A DNA stretch of 64,000 bases from Kappaphycus alvarezii (taxonomy: Eukaryota > Rhodophyta > Florideophyceae > Gigartinales > Solieriaceae): contig NADL03000096.1 of the NCBI GenBank assembly GCA_002205965.3, positions 248,001 to 312,000 of the forward strand, read 5' to 3'. Below are positions 10,892 to 19,938 of this stretch, one piece after another (position 1 is the stretch's first letter; each line of letters starts with the position of its first letter). A model generated the notes under the pieces. It saw only the letters and a list, made by a program, of their open reading frames with translations. It made no database searches and was not told where the DNA came from. The position numbers were made by a program, and so were the translations under genes.

Positions 10892-11312
10892 TGTTAGTGT
10901 AATTTCTCTCTTGTTGCCTCTGCTGATAGCTGACAGCTCGCAAAGAGGTTTACAGACATTACTGTAGTTTACTGTTCAACATAGAACTTGACCGTTACGT
11001 TATGCATTGTTCAGTGCTGCAAGATAGAGCTGATCTACTTTAGATCAGCTCAAGCAGGTCTAGGGTTAGCCTCTCACCGTCGTCTACACTGCTTCTGGAA
11101 CCTTCCTTCGATCATCGAGAAGACTCAGTCGACTCGCCTCAAAGTCTATATAAGCTCCGGCCTCCCTCGTTCTTCTGTCTGGGTAAAGTTCCTCACCACC
11201 TTCTCCTCTTTCATCTTACTTTCTTGGTCCCTCGCTTTCTTTCGTTCTCTGCTTCTCTCTCTCTCTTTCGCTCTCCCTCGCTCGCTCGCGCTCTCCCTCG
11301 TTCTCTCTATCA
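10892..11312 (+). repeat. family A 3' LTR
   Basis: It has the same length and ends as the 5' LTR, with six substitutions. It reads into unrelated DNA at 11313. Short frames that start inside this LTR and run downstream are judged to be chance fusions. Confidence 0.92.
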
Positions 11313-11654
11313 GCTGTAAGGACTCAGACATCTTACACTTCATTCCTATCACCTATACCATTCAAGCAGTCGTCACTCACCGAAGCGACGCAAGTCACCG
11401 GTGGGGCTGCAGCCCTCACTCACCAACACAAGGTAAAGGACCTACAGCAAAAGTTGTCAAGGCGCCTGGTGCCCCCCTTCCTGCCCTCCCGCGACCCATG
11501 TTTCCGATTCCGGCCTCTGGTTTTCGACTCCCTCGGTGCCTCTTCTCCGGAGATCTCATTATTCATCGAAGAGTTTTTACCGCGTATAGCCAAGAAATAC
11601 TACACCTCGGACGCTGCGATTCGCAATAGAATCTACCAGCGCACTGCAAAGTGA
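11313..11654 (+). pseudogene. C-terminal coding fragment, possibly of a LINE-like reverse transcriptase gene
   Basis: Frame 3 is open from the LTR border to a TGA at 11652-11654, about 113 codons. The middle reads GGAAALTHQHKVKDL and the end FRPLVFDSLGASSPEI, LFIEEFLPRIAKKYYTSD, IRNRIYQRTAK. A K...FxPLVxDxxG...P block is typical of the C-terminal tail after RT in several non-LTR retrotransposons, which is why I suggest that class. No RT motifs are present because the 5' side is replaced by element A. An alternative is the 3' end of a host gene cut by A. Confidence 0.35.
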
Positions 11655-12710
11655 TTTTTAATGTTACTATTAATTATAATTATAATTAATAATCTAATCA
11701 TTTTTTTTCTGGATACAGTATATTTCGCGTGCATTATACTTCGCAGCGGTAAAATTATTGAATAAAACTCAATTAATAGTCCGATTCCGCGTTCAAATAC
11801 TCATTACTGTTTGATTGAACAATTAATTGCCCAGAAATTGAGGCTGTATCATCAGCGTCTGGCTGGATGTTCACATGCATGAATTATATGACTCGTTTCC
11901 TCCCACGAAATTTAACCCCTCATTAATCATGTGAAGAAATTCATTACACAGAGCATTCCCGTCATTACTGCATAGGAAGGGTTTGCTTCCAACTTCCCCG
12001 GAGGACTCCGTGGATAAGATATCTCCGTTTGATAGATTCTGCTGCAAGCTTCAGGGCGTTTTCTCCAGGAAAGCATGAACAAATTCAGAACTTGGACTTA
12101 CCCAACCCCTCACTTCCAGATCTTCCTCCATTTCCTGCCAATGCGGGTGTACACCTCTTAAGTTGCAATCCTGCTGCATAACGTTGATCGCCAATATCCC
12201 ATTTGCGTGTCCGATGATACAGAGTTGAACAGCCATTTCCCGATTTCCCGTCTTTTTCCGAAACCGGGCCTCCACTGCTAGCTGTTGATGTGAGAACCTG
12301 TGCTTTCACTGCAAATGTCCTTGGGTTTTACTGCCATACTGTACATTAAGATTTACAGTTATGAAACACTCAGAAGAACTGAAATGTTGCTATACTGTAC
12401 GCTACAGTATGCAGTTATCATATCCCTAATGCCAGAATTTTATGATCGATATATATCTCAGAGTTTTTGACCGTTCACAAGTTCGGTGGAAGTGACCAGA
12501 TCCCGGATCCAATTATATGGTTGTCAAGCTGAAGACATCAGCTTCCATCGTGCCAAGTTTGACAACTTGTACTCAAAAATTGTGGACACAGTAAAGAGTA
12601 GCATACGGGGTCCAGAGGGCGATTGAATATGGCCAAAAAAATGCTCTTGATCTATTTATCGATCATTGGCAGTGCCCTTTTTACCGTAACAAAGCGTGCT
12701 ACAGCTAGCT
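11655..12710. other. AT-rich non-coding stretch
   Basis: It begins with A/T runs (11660-11700) and is AT-rich up to about 12000. Two short overlapping minus-strand frames at 12051-12309 have no motif I recognise and are probably chance. GTAC/TACAGTA-like palindromes occur near 12340-12415. The stretch probably holds the downstream flank or end of the transposon that follows. Confidence 0.4.
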
Positions 12711-14700
12711 CTATCTACCACTTCTCCTCCGTTTACGGCAAGCTCCTTGGACAGCAGATTCCGCGGTCCTCCTCTTCGATGGTAGAGCAGTAGACCCTTG
12801 TGAATTTGTTGTTTCAAGAGGTTGTGCAGGCGTTACTGTGTTATTACGTACGGACCTGGAACGCGTCATAGCGTATCTCTGCTGTGCGCCCTCACGTTGC
12901 TGTCTTTGATCCCCGTCGATTTCATCTTCTATCCCTTCTTCTTGTCCCCCCGTATCTGCTTGCCTTCCAACTTCGGCAGATCTCACAGAGCCATTTTGAC
13001 CGCCCTGAGTCTCTTCATTTCCACCAGCGGGCTCAGCAGCATCTCCGGTGATTGCTACCGTGTGACCGCGAGAGTATTCCACATTTCGTGCTTGACTTCG
13101 CGAAGCACGACTGCTACTTCCAGTTCTTGAGTTTTCACCACTTCTACGGGATGACGAAGTGTTCTCGGGTGTAGCTCTGGTAGCAAGTTCCCTTTGGTTG
13201 TGCCAAATACTCCAGCATGTCTTTCTTAGTCCCGCGTGTACTCTTATACATACATTGACCCCACATAGGATACATGAATAAGACGATCTGTGACCTCGAC
13301 TCGCACCAGATTTTTGACCGCACAGGCCGCAGTAAAGAGACTTTCCCAATTTCGGCTCATGGCCTTGAACATCTAATCTTAGAAGTTGACCATCTGAGCT
13401 GTTAAAGAATGGCAAGCGCTTGTTCTTTCTATTATGAGCAAGGCGTATCAAGCGTTTGGTATCCTCCCTCGATACTTTCTTGCTATGTGCTTCAACCTCC
13501 TGTCCTTCATCCACTGCATCATGCCTACCGCCCAGGGAATGTACAAGTGCACCGGCATGGCCAAGTAGCTCTTGTGCAACGTCCAACATAAACTCTGATG
13601 TAGGCTGGACCTTATTCAACAAGTTCCTGTAGCTATCAAGGGATCTAAATGTCTCCGGGGACTCCAATATATCGCGACGCTCATAAATTCTCCATCCAAT
13701 AAATGCATTGACAGCAACTGCTTTGATCGTCTGTGACACTATCTTCTGTTCCCACTTCAAATGAGAATTTGGTGACCTCAGTATTGCTCGCTGCTGTGTG
13801 GCGCCATCTACCCCTGCCTTTGTCTTGGAGTAGAAGCTCTGTGCAGCGTGTTTGAACAACTTCAGCTGGGGGAAAGGACCTTTGTCTCCAACGTAATCAT
13901 CCACAATTCTCCAAAACCCAATCCTCGATTCTGCTGTTGTCTTTTCTTCATCACTTGCACATGAAGGGATTGTACCGTCTCTCTGATGTGCCCAAGTTAC
14001 TACGGGTGACACAATATTTGTGAGTGTTTCACGGCAAACGTCAATTGTTGTTTGTGGCCATCTGATTAGAACAACATAGACAATTCCTGTCTCAGCTGCA
14101 CAGACGTACAAAACGAACTGAAACCGGAGGACAATAAGCTGATGCAAAAGCTGAGCCATGTGCTCCCTTGGAATGTACTTTCGAAAGGTTTCATCCCCGA
14201 CATCGCAGCGAATCAAATCTGGTGCTGCTAGGTTTGCATAAGCACCAAGACATGTTGCAGCCACACGCGTCTTAATCTCAACAGTTGCCATTATGATTTG
14301 AGATTGATCATTGCCCAAAATCAGTCCTGGTTCTCCGTCCCAGTCCGAGAAATGATCTCCTTTCAGTATGGCAATTCCATCCGGCGAGCAAGCGAGATAG
14401 CGCTGATCCTTAATAGCAAGCATTCCCACCTCGAACACTTCCCTGATGAAAGGCTTGGATCTAAGAGCGTTAATGACCGCCTCCTCGTTTATCGAGCCCC
14501 TCACCATAGCCTCCGTTGAGACCTTTGAGCTAAACCAACCATTGCAGAACAGTTCAAACCATTTATCAGGAGTTCTTTCCCCAATATCCGCACGCGTCCC
14601 CAGCCCAAGAACCTTGCACTTGTTGATTGCTCATCAAAGCAATACCGGCATTTGTACTAGTCACCCGGAACTGCCGGAGGATAAACAAATCCGCGCATCA
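12711..14700 (-). pseudogene. transposase C-terminal part with embedded YqaJ-like PD-(D/E)XK nuclease, third acidic residue and zinc ribbon
   Basis: A 598-codon frame starts at an ATG at 14507 but is open further upstream. Read through one shift near 14630 it begins FILRQFRVTSTNAG, the usual opening of YqaJ/lambda-exonuclease-type nucleases. The nuclease core follows: CSPDGIA (Asp 43 of the frame, 14381), VEIKTR (77-79, about 14279) and HMAQLLHQLIVLRF. It then continues YSKTKAGVDGATQQR (Asp 234, about 13808) and KWEQKIVSQTIK, VNAFIGW, which looks like the third-Asp region of IS4/piggyBac-like transposases. A Cys/His ribbon (C393, C396, C412, C415, C420, C431, H436) comes next. The tail is Ser/Arg-rich and ends KRRRSGR, a possible nuclear signal. 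Nuclease fold is well supported; its place inside a transposase is inference. Confidence 0.65.
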
Positions 14701-15483
14701 CTGTCCCACTGTGAGGGCTTCGCAGTTCGTCCGAATCACTCCTTCAGCAAATTGCTTCATTTCCCTAACACCTTCCGGTACACCACGGCCCTGGTGGAAC
14801 AAAGTCATTTTCAAATTCACGCCGGTCTTTAAAACTGCCACCCATGTGTTGAGAGAACTCTGAACGCTCGCTGGGACAGAATACATGAACCGTAGCACCT
14901 TCGCAAAATGTTCAGTCCCATGTTCTCTGACGGCGACAGCAGCGATTCTCGTCTGGCCAACTCGACGAACGCCTGAAACGTATTTCGTTGCGAAGTAAGC
15001 GGCGGGACCGAGAGATGGATTGTCATCGATAACGAACTCCTTCCGGCGGTCATACTTCGGGCCTTTCCTTCCTCCTCTACGAGCCGCCACCGCATTTCCT
15101 TGCGTCTGAATGGAATTATCTCCTGAAACACCTGCATCTCTGCTCGTCCCACGTGTTTGGTTTCCACCACCTGCCCCATCACCAACCTCACCACTGCCCG
15201 CCGCATCAACTCCATCATCAGCAACATTTGCACCGCCATTATCACCACGATCACCTATACCATCACCCCATCGTCAAGAGCCCCATCACCTTCCAAATCA
15301 TCCTGAGCGTCGTCGTTCGTCTGCGAATCGCCCTGTGCGTTTTGCTGAGCAATTTGCTGGCCACTTCCCTCAGCAGCTTGCGTATGCAGTCCATTCGATG
15401 CGGATGCACCATTTTTTTAGCTTCTCCTTCTCTGCGCTTGTCACTGCTGTCCTCCTCGTTCACTACATCTGCCCTGCTCGGAT
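14698..15483 (-). pseudogene. transposase middle segment: acidic linker and conserved block
   Basis: The frame at 15090-14698 reads GRKGPKYDRRKEFVIDD, LGPAAYFATKYVSG, AVREHGTEHFAKVLRFMYSV and NTWVAVLKTG, ending at the edge of the nuclease domain. It extends upstream without a stop into a Gly/Asp/Asn-rich linker (about 15350-15100). I do not recognise the block from a named family. It lies on the same strand, between the two-Asp core and the nuclease, so I read it as one gene. A frameshift is needed on each side. Confidence 0.5.
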
Positions 15484-16380
15484 TCAAGTACGAAAGTGCG
15501 ACAAGGGGTGGACGCGCAACAACTTATCATCCATAATCAATACAGACGCAATGCCAAACTCCGAAACCAACCGCAGGAAATTCTCCTTTCCATAACCTCT
15601 ATCTGCAGTTAAAAAGCAACTATTCAATGCCTCCTCCCCTCGGCCATCCAGGAGCAGAGACAACAGCTTTCGAACAGACTCTATGTGTTGCTCGCCACGT
15701 CTTCTAAATCTTAGCGCAAAGATAATTCGAAACAGCACGTCGGCAACGGCATCTGCGCTTTGTCCTTCTCTGTCAGCTTTGCGATTATTGACGGACTTGA
15801 CCTGATTATCTGAGGCTCTGGTTCCAAATAGATCGTCATCAAGCGTGGCAAATAATTGAAACGTCGTGAAGAATACTTTTCGCGTTTCGCGAAAAGCCAG
15901 TCTTTCAAACTCTGTTAGCCGGGTTTGATCCCGTTGCGAAATCCACGTGTTACAGCCGTCATTTCTCTTGGTTGTGAAAGGCCTTATATTCTGGAAATGA
16001 ATCGAATCCTTTCCAGAGATGGAGGAATAAGACCAAACTGGCGAAGTAGGTCAATCGTCCGCTCAAAGCTGAAGCCCGTTGTATGTGACAAAAGAAGTAC
16101 TGCTACGTAGCAATAAATGTCCGGAAGAGTCACAAAGTTTTCTGAACGCTTCTTGTGTCTAGTAAACTCGTTCAACCACTGCATTAGTTGCTGCAAGAAC
16201 CCGTCATCAACAATTATTGCACCAGCTCTTGTTGGGGCGATTCCGCGAACGTTACATTGTAACTCAAAGTTGCGGACAGCATTTGTGCAGAAGATTCTAG
16301 CACGACCCTCGACCATGTCACTTGTCAGTTCGGATTCAAGTTCGATGCTCTTGCAACCGTCTGCGTTTATAACCCATCCC
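15484..16380 (-). pseudogene. DDE transposase core, first two acidic residues
   Basis: The segment 16380-15984 includes KSIELESELTSDMVEG, DIYCYVAVLLLSHTTGFSF and LIPPSLERIRFI, typical of the pre-catalytic part of IS4/piggyBac-like (DDE_Tnp_1_7-like) transposases. A shift near 15990 leads to LFATLDDDLFGTRASDNQ (first Asp, about 15835) and FRIIFALRFRRR. LTADRGYGKENFLRL (second Asp, about 15605) and LIMDDKLLRVHPL follow. The product would cut and rejoin transposon DNA. At least two frameshifts break it. Family label is by motif only. Confidence 0.6.
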
Positions 16381-16870
16381 TTACTTGGATCATCCTCCTT
16401 CTTCTTCGGCCGACCGCGGGGCCCACTCGTTCCACCCCCCTAGAAGATCCAGTACCAACATTCGTGCCGCCCCCGGAAGCATTTTCACCTGCATTCGGCC
16501 CAGCTCTTGAAGTCGTTCCACCCCGGCCAACCCTTACTGAGCCTCCACCACGGGCACCCCTTGATGTTCCGCCACCCCGGCCACGCCTTGACGATCCACC
16601 CCTTCTCCCACCTCTTGAAGAACCAGCAGCCGCTGAAGATGATCCTCTTCCCCTGGCCTTACCTCTGCCCGTTGCAGACCCCCTTGAAGCGCCAGTTCCC
16701 TTTGGCCGTCCGGGGCGTCGCCGAGGCGGTGGCGGGCTGTCAGTAACTCGTGCGCCTGATGCTGGCACTAGAGCCGGTGTTGGTTGAGCATCGGAGGGAC
16801 TTGGGGGGGGAGTAGGCTCGAATTGGCACGGTAACGGGAGGTTTTCGACGTCTTGGTGTGGGGGTGTCAT
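16367..16870 (-). pseudogene. transposase N-terminus with two AT-hooks and an RGG-rich region
   Basis: From an ATG at 16870 the product is Pro-rich, then has an AT-hook (RRPGRPKG, residues 51-58), about 85 residues of Gly/Arg/Ser repeats (RGRGG type) and a second AT-hook, RGRPKKK, at about 16420-16400. The second hook is in the frame of the downstream transposase core. The frames appear to be separated by one base in a run of G near 16437, so the N-terminus and core were probably one protein. AT-hooks bind the minor groove of AT-rich DNA. Confidence 0.6.
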
Positions 16871-17863
16871 GGTGGGAAGAAGCGGTAAGCAGAACAGGGG
16901 CTAACTTTGGTTCTGCTCGCCCGATTTTGAATGTTGAACTTCCAGATTGTTCCCGACGACCCCTTCTTTACAGCTGTACAGTGTAATTATTGATCTAATC
17001 CATTGTATGGATCCCAGAGATCCGCTCAGGAGATAGTCTAAACGGCTCTGATGATCGGTATATAGATCAATGGGGCCTTTCGGCCAAAACGCCAAAAATT
17101 GCAAATGATCGAAATATCGATCATGTCCGGCAGTAGGGATATACTGGTGCACAGCTGCCTTGTGGTACTGTACTGTGTCATGTGAATACACGTATTATAC
17201 AATCGTGTACAGGTGTATAATATTGCGTACAGTAGTAAACTCCGACATATGCTATGAAATGAACTTGTAATGCGAATACGGTGCAGTTGTACTACATTGT
17301 CAGAAGTAATAACTTATTCCCGTTTATCATACAAGATTATACACGGATATAGTACAAACCTATACATGTTTATCACAAAGGGTTATGCACATTTATAACC
17401 CACGTCAACTTCAGTAGTGAGCGACCACTGAAAGTAAATTTCCAAATATTATAAATAGTGTCACGGCAGTACAGAAGTAGATTCTTGGGTAAGATGGACA
17501 ATCTTTTTCTGCCTTTTCTTCTATTACTAGCTCCCAAAAACAAGACTGCAGAACTATCCTCGTCATTTTTTTTTAGACGTAACGTTCTGGGAATCATTCC
17601 TTGAGGTCCCTCACACACCCTGACAAGCATCTCGTTTCTATTTGCAGTCTTACTTATTCGTAGGGCTTGGCAAATTAATTAAAGGTCAAGAAAATAATGT
17701 GAAACATGTTTGCCATATCGGAAGGAGACTGCGTCCTTGCGAAGTAAGGGACGCAGTTAAAACTGTCGAACGAAATGAGTGGTTACCCTCTGCACACAAT
17801 CTCCTTTCATATTGATTTCAATAACAGACTACAAACCTTCTTTTCTGGAGCTATACAGTCAAT
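16871..17863. other. non-coding stretch with GTAC/TATACA-rich sequence
   Basis: Several short frames on both strands have no recognisable motif. From about 17165 to 17400 the DNA is rich in GTAC, TACAGT and TATACA motifs. Similar words are frequent in the C and F LTRs, so this may be LTR-derived, but I cannot align it. Confidence 0.35.
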
Positions 17864-18412
17864 TCATGACGTAGTTCGACCTTTAACGAAATCTGTTGAT
17901 CTCCTGCAAAATTTGCAGCGCCTTTTCAGATATTTCTTCATATATTCCTGTCGAAGATCTAATTTTGCCACGTTTCCACGTAGTTCAGCATTAATTTCTT
18001 GTAATTTTCTCACTACTCGTACCAAAGCTCTCACATCACTAGTCCTTGTCTATCTTTTCTCCCAAATATTCTTTTTCTGTCGGTTGCGATCAATTTGAAG
18101 CCAGTCAGAGTCATCAGAGTCTTCCTTGTCTGGTACACATACCGTCCCCGCCATACTAGGATTGGTATTAATGTATAACGGTGCTTCCCACACATGCAAC
18201 CAAATTCCATTCAAAAAATCGATCTGCTGCTCTTCACTTGAGTATTCGCCATGCGCTACATATATGATGAAAGCGAACGCTAAAAAACACCTCCTTCTCT
18301 CTCTTCCATACTCAAGATACTTGTCCTCCACCAAAAATCCTCCCCGTCGTACAAGGTCCAAAGAAATTCGATTTATCATCTTTTCTTGGTGGAATTGCAG
18401 CTTCCCGGCAAC
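17864..18412 (-). CDS. unknown protein, 5'-truncated by an LTR and interrupted by one TAG
   Basis: The minus frame is open from the border of the B LTR (about 18412) to a TGA at 17864-17866, with one TAG at 18050-18052. The first ATG is at 18379. Features are a hydrophobic patch (CFLAFAFIIYVAHG), a Trp-containing segment (FLNGIWLHVWEAPLYI), an acidic patch (DKEDSDDSDW) and a Leu-heptad-like basic C-terminus (ALVRVVRKLQEINAELR) ending KRRCKFCRRS. I do not recognise a family. It may be a host gene disrupted by the B insertion, or a piece of another element. Confidence 0.35.
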
Positions 18413-18420
18413 CCCGTGGT

Positions 18421-18702
18421 TGACAAAACGAGAGAGAGGGAGGAAGGGAGCGAGAGAGAGAGTGAGGGAGAGAGCGGGAGAGCAGAGAGAGAGATAGAAG
18501 GGTAGAAAGATTGAGGGACCAAGAAGGAGAGATGAGAGAGGAGAAGGTGGTGAGGAACTTCACTCAGGTAGAAAAAGATGGAGAGAGACCAAGGCTTATA
18601 CAGGCCTCAAGGCTAGTCGACTGATGCTTTCTGTTGATCAAAGGAAGTTCCCAGAAGACATGTAGACGACGGTGAGTGTCTAACCCTAAAACTGCTTGGG
18701 CT
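18421..18702 (-). repeat. family B 3' LTR, inner (R/U5-side) part
   Basis: This is the C/T-rich part of an A-like LTR on the minus strand, ending ...GTTTTGTCA at 18421. The LTR is split by a solo LTR at 18703-19718; its remainder is at 19719-19879. Together the pieces give about 438 bp, close to the 421 bp of family A. Confidence 0.75.
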
Positions 18703-19718
18703 TAATGGGAATCGGAGAGGGTGAAGGACTTTGCTGGACGGATGAAGTTGCGGGCTTGGCTGCCCAGAATTTACTCGGAACTCTAAAATCCTGGCCTTAA
18801 GTACAACCTACAACTACTTTCTAACTCACTGCGTCCATTAAAAGAATCCCACAAACTATTGCCGTTTGAGCGGATTTCAAGATCTTGGCCCGTTGATAAC
18901 AGTCATTAGGGGCAAATTTGGAACTGCTTCCAAAGTTGACAAATTTGTGTAAATAGGTTGGCCCAATACACACATCAATACAGTACCTTATTTTGCAGAC
19001 TTATCGGAACCGAATTCCCTTGTGCCAAAATAACAGACTAAATCCGTCATAGGTGAAATAGAATCACATAATTGATTTTGGATGCAGTCGGTCCAATCTT
19101 CATCATAATTAGGAACCTCATACATATGATGGAATCACATAACTGATTTTTGGATGCAGCTGGATAAAACCCATAATCATAACTAGAATCCTCATACGTA
19201 ATATAAAATCAAATACCTCTTTCTAGGAGTCATGACAGTATTGCCATAATCGATTCCTACTGTACAAACTCAAGTACAGTAAGAAGTACAGTGCTTTGTA
19301 TATTACGATGTACAGTGCGAAGTACAGTTCCTCATTTGGCACTAGTACAGTACGTGTACACCACTTACAAAAGGTTTCTACTCTTAGCTGTACCACGTGT
19401 ACATCACATACACAACTGCCACCACGTCCACGAGTACATAGCTTTCCTCAGCATATCTCTCATACAGTATACTCATCATCCACTTATAGTACCCTACCCT
19501 ACGTAAAAACACCCCATAAACAACATTTTACCCTCTAAGTCGCTGACCTCTCAAAATCGTACTTTCGTCCCCGGGAACTTTGGATTTCTTCCGAAATGCC
19601 TTAGGGCCACCCTTCAATCAACACGTGTGCATGTGTACACGTGGAACATGCCTCATGCCTCTTATGAGGTTTGGCACCGATGTGGGGGTCATGTGATCGT
19701 CTTGCCAAATCAACAACA
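18703..19718 (-). repeat. solo LTR of a C-related family, inserted in the B LTR
   Basis: In minus sense it begins TGTTGTTGATTTGGC and ends TTCCCATTA. It is flanked by a near-perfect 5-bp duplication (GGGCT 18698-18702, GAGCT 19719-19723). It resembles the C-array LTRs, including the 70-bp internal repeat (two units, about 19050-19170) and the U3 motif near 19565. No internal region is attached, so it is a solo LTR left by LTR-LTR recombination. Confidence 0.8.
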
Positions 19719-19879
19719 GAGCTGATTTAAAGTAAATTAGCTCAAGCTTACAGCACTGTACAGTGCATAAACATAACGGTCAAGTTCTAGCTTGAACGGT
19801 AAAGTACAGTAATACCTGTAAGCCTCTTCGCGAGTTGTCAGATTTCAGCAAAAGGCAAAGAAGTGAAATTACACTAACA
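19719..19879 (-). repeat. family B 3' LTR, outer (U3) part
   Basis: In minus sense it begins TGTTAGTGTAATTTC, the same start as family A, and runs to the solo-LTR insertion. The purine-tract complement CGCCCCTTCAAAC follows at 19880. Confidence 0.75.
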
Positions 19880-19938
19880 CGCCCCTTCAAACTAGAACTG
19901 ACCTCAGCAGCACCCCTCGATCTGAAAACAATAAAAAA

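Larger units (their letters stand above)
4895..11312 (+). mobile_element. Ty1/copia family A element, complete but defective
   Basis: A 6.4-kb element is bounded by two direct 421-bp LTRs (4895-5315 and 10892-11312), both TG...CA. It has a PBS, a leader, ORF1, a gag-pol region in copia order (integrase before RT) and a purine tract. I count six substitutions and no indels between the LTRs. The 5-base flanks (CAGAG at 4890-4894, GCTGT at 11313-11317) do not match, so the target-site duplication is lost or the element recombined. Gag-Pol is broken by stops and frameshifts. Confidence 0.93.
12711..16870 (-). mobile_element. DNA transposon carrying a DDE transposase-nuclease gene (decayed)
   Basis: The four segments above lie on one strand in a consistent domain order and together would make a protein of roughly 1,350-1,400 residues. 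I could not find clear terminal inverted repeats. A weak inverted match (18 of 21 bases) exists between 12648-12668 and 17049-17069. The superfamily is not settled: IS4EU/ISL2EU and piggyBac-like groups are the candidates. Confidence 0.55.

Noticed and set aside
10988-11629. 213-codon plus frame starting in the A 3' LTR
   Set aside because: The first half is LTR sequence that also appears as a short frame at 4991-5185. It only runs on by chance into the downstream DNA.
16464-16787. Proline-rich plus frame opposite the transposase N-terminus
   Set aside because: Shadow of the Gly/Arg-rich minus-strand region.
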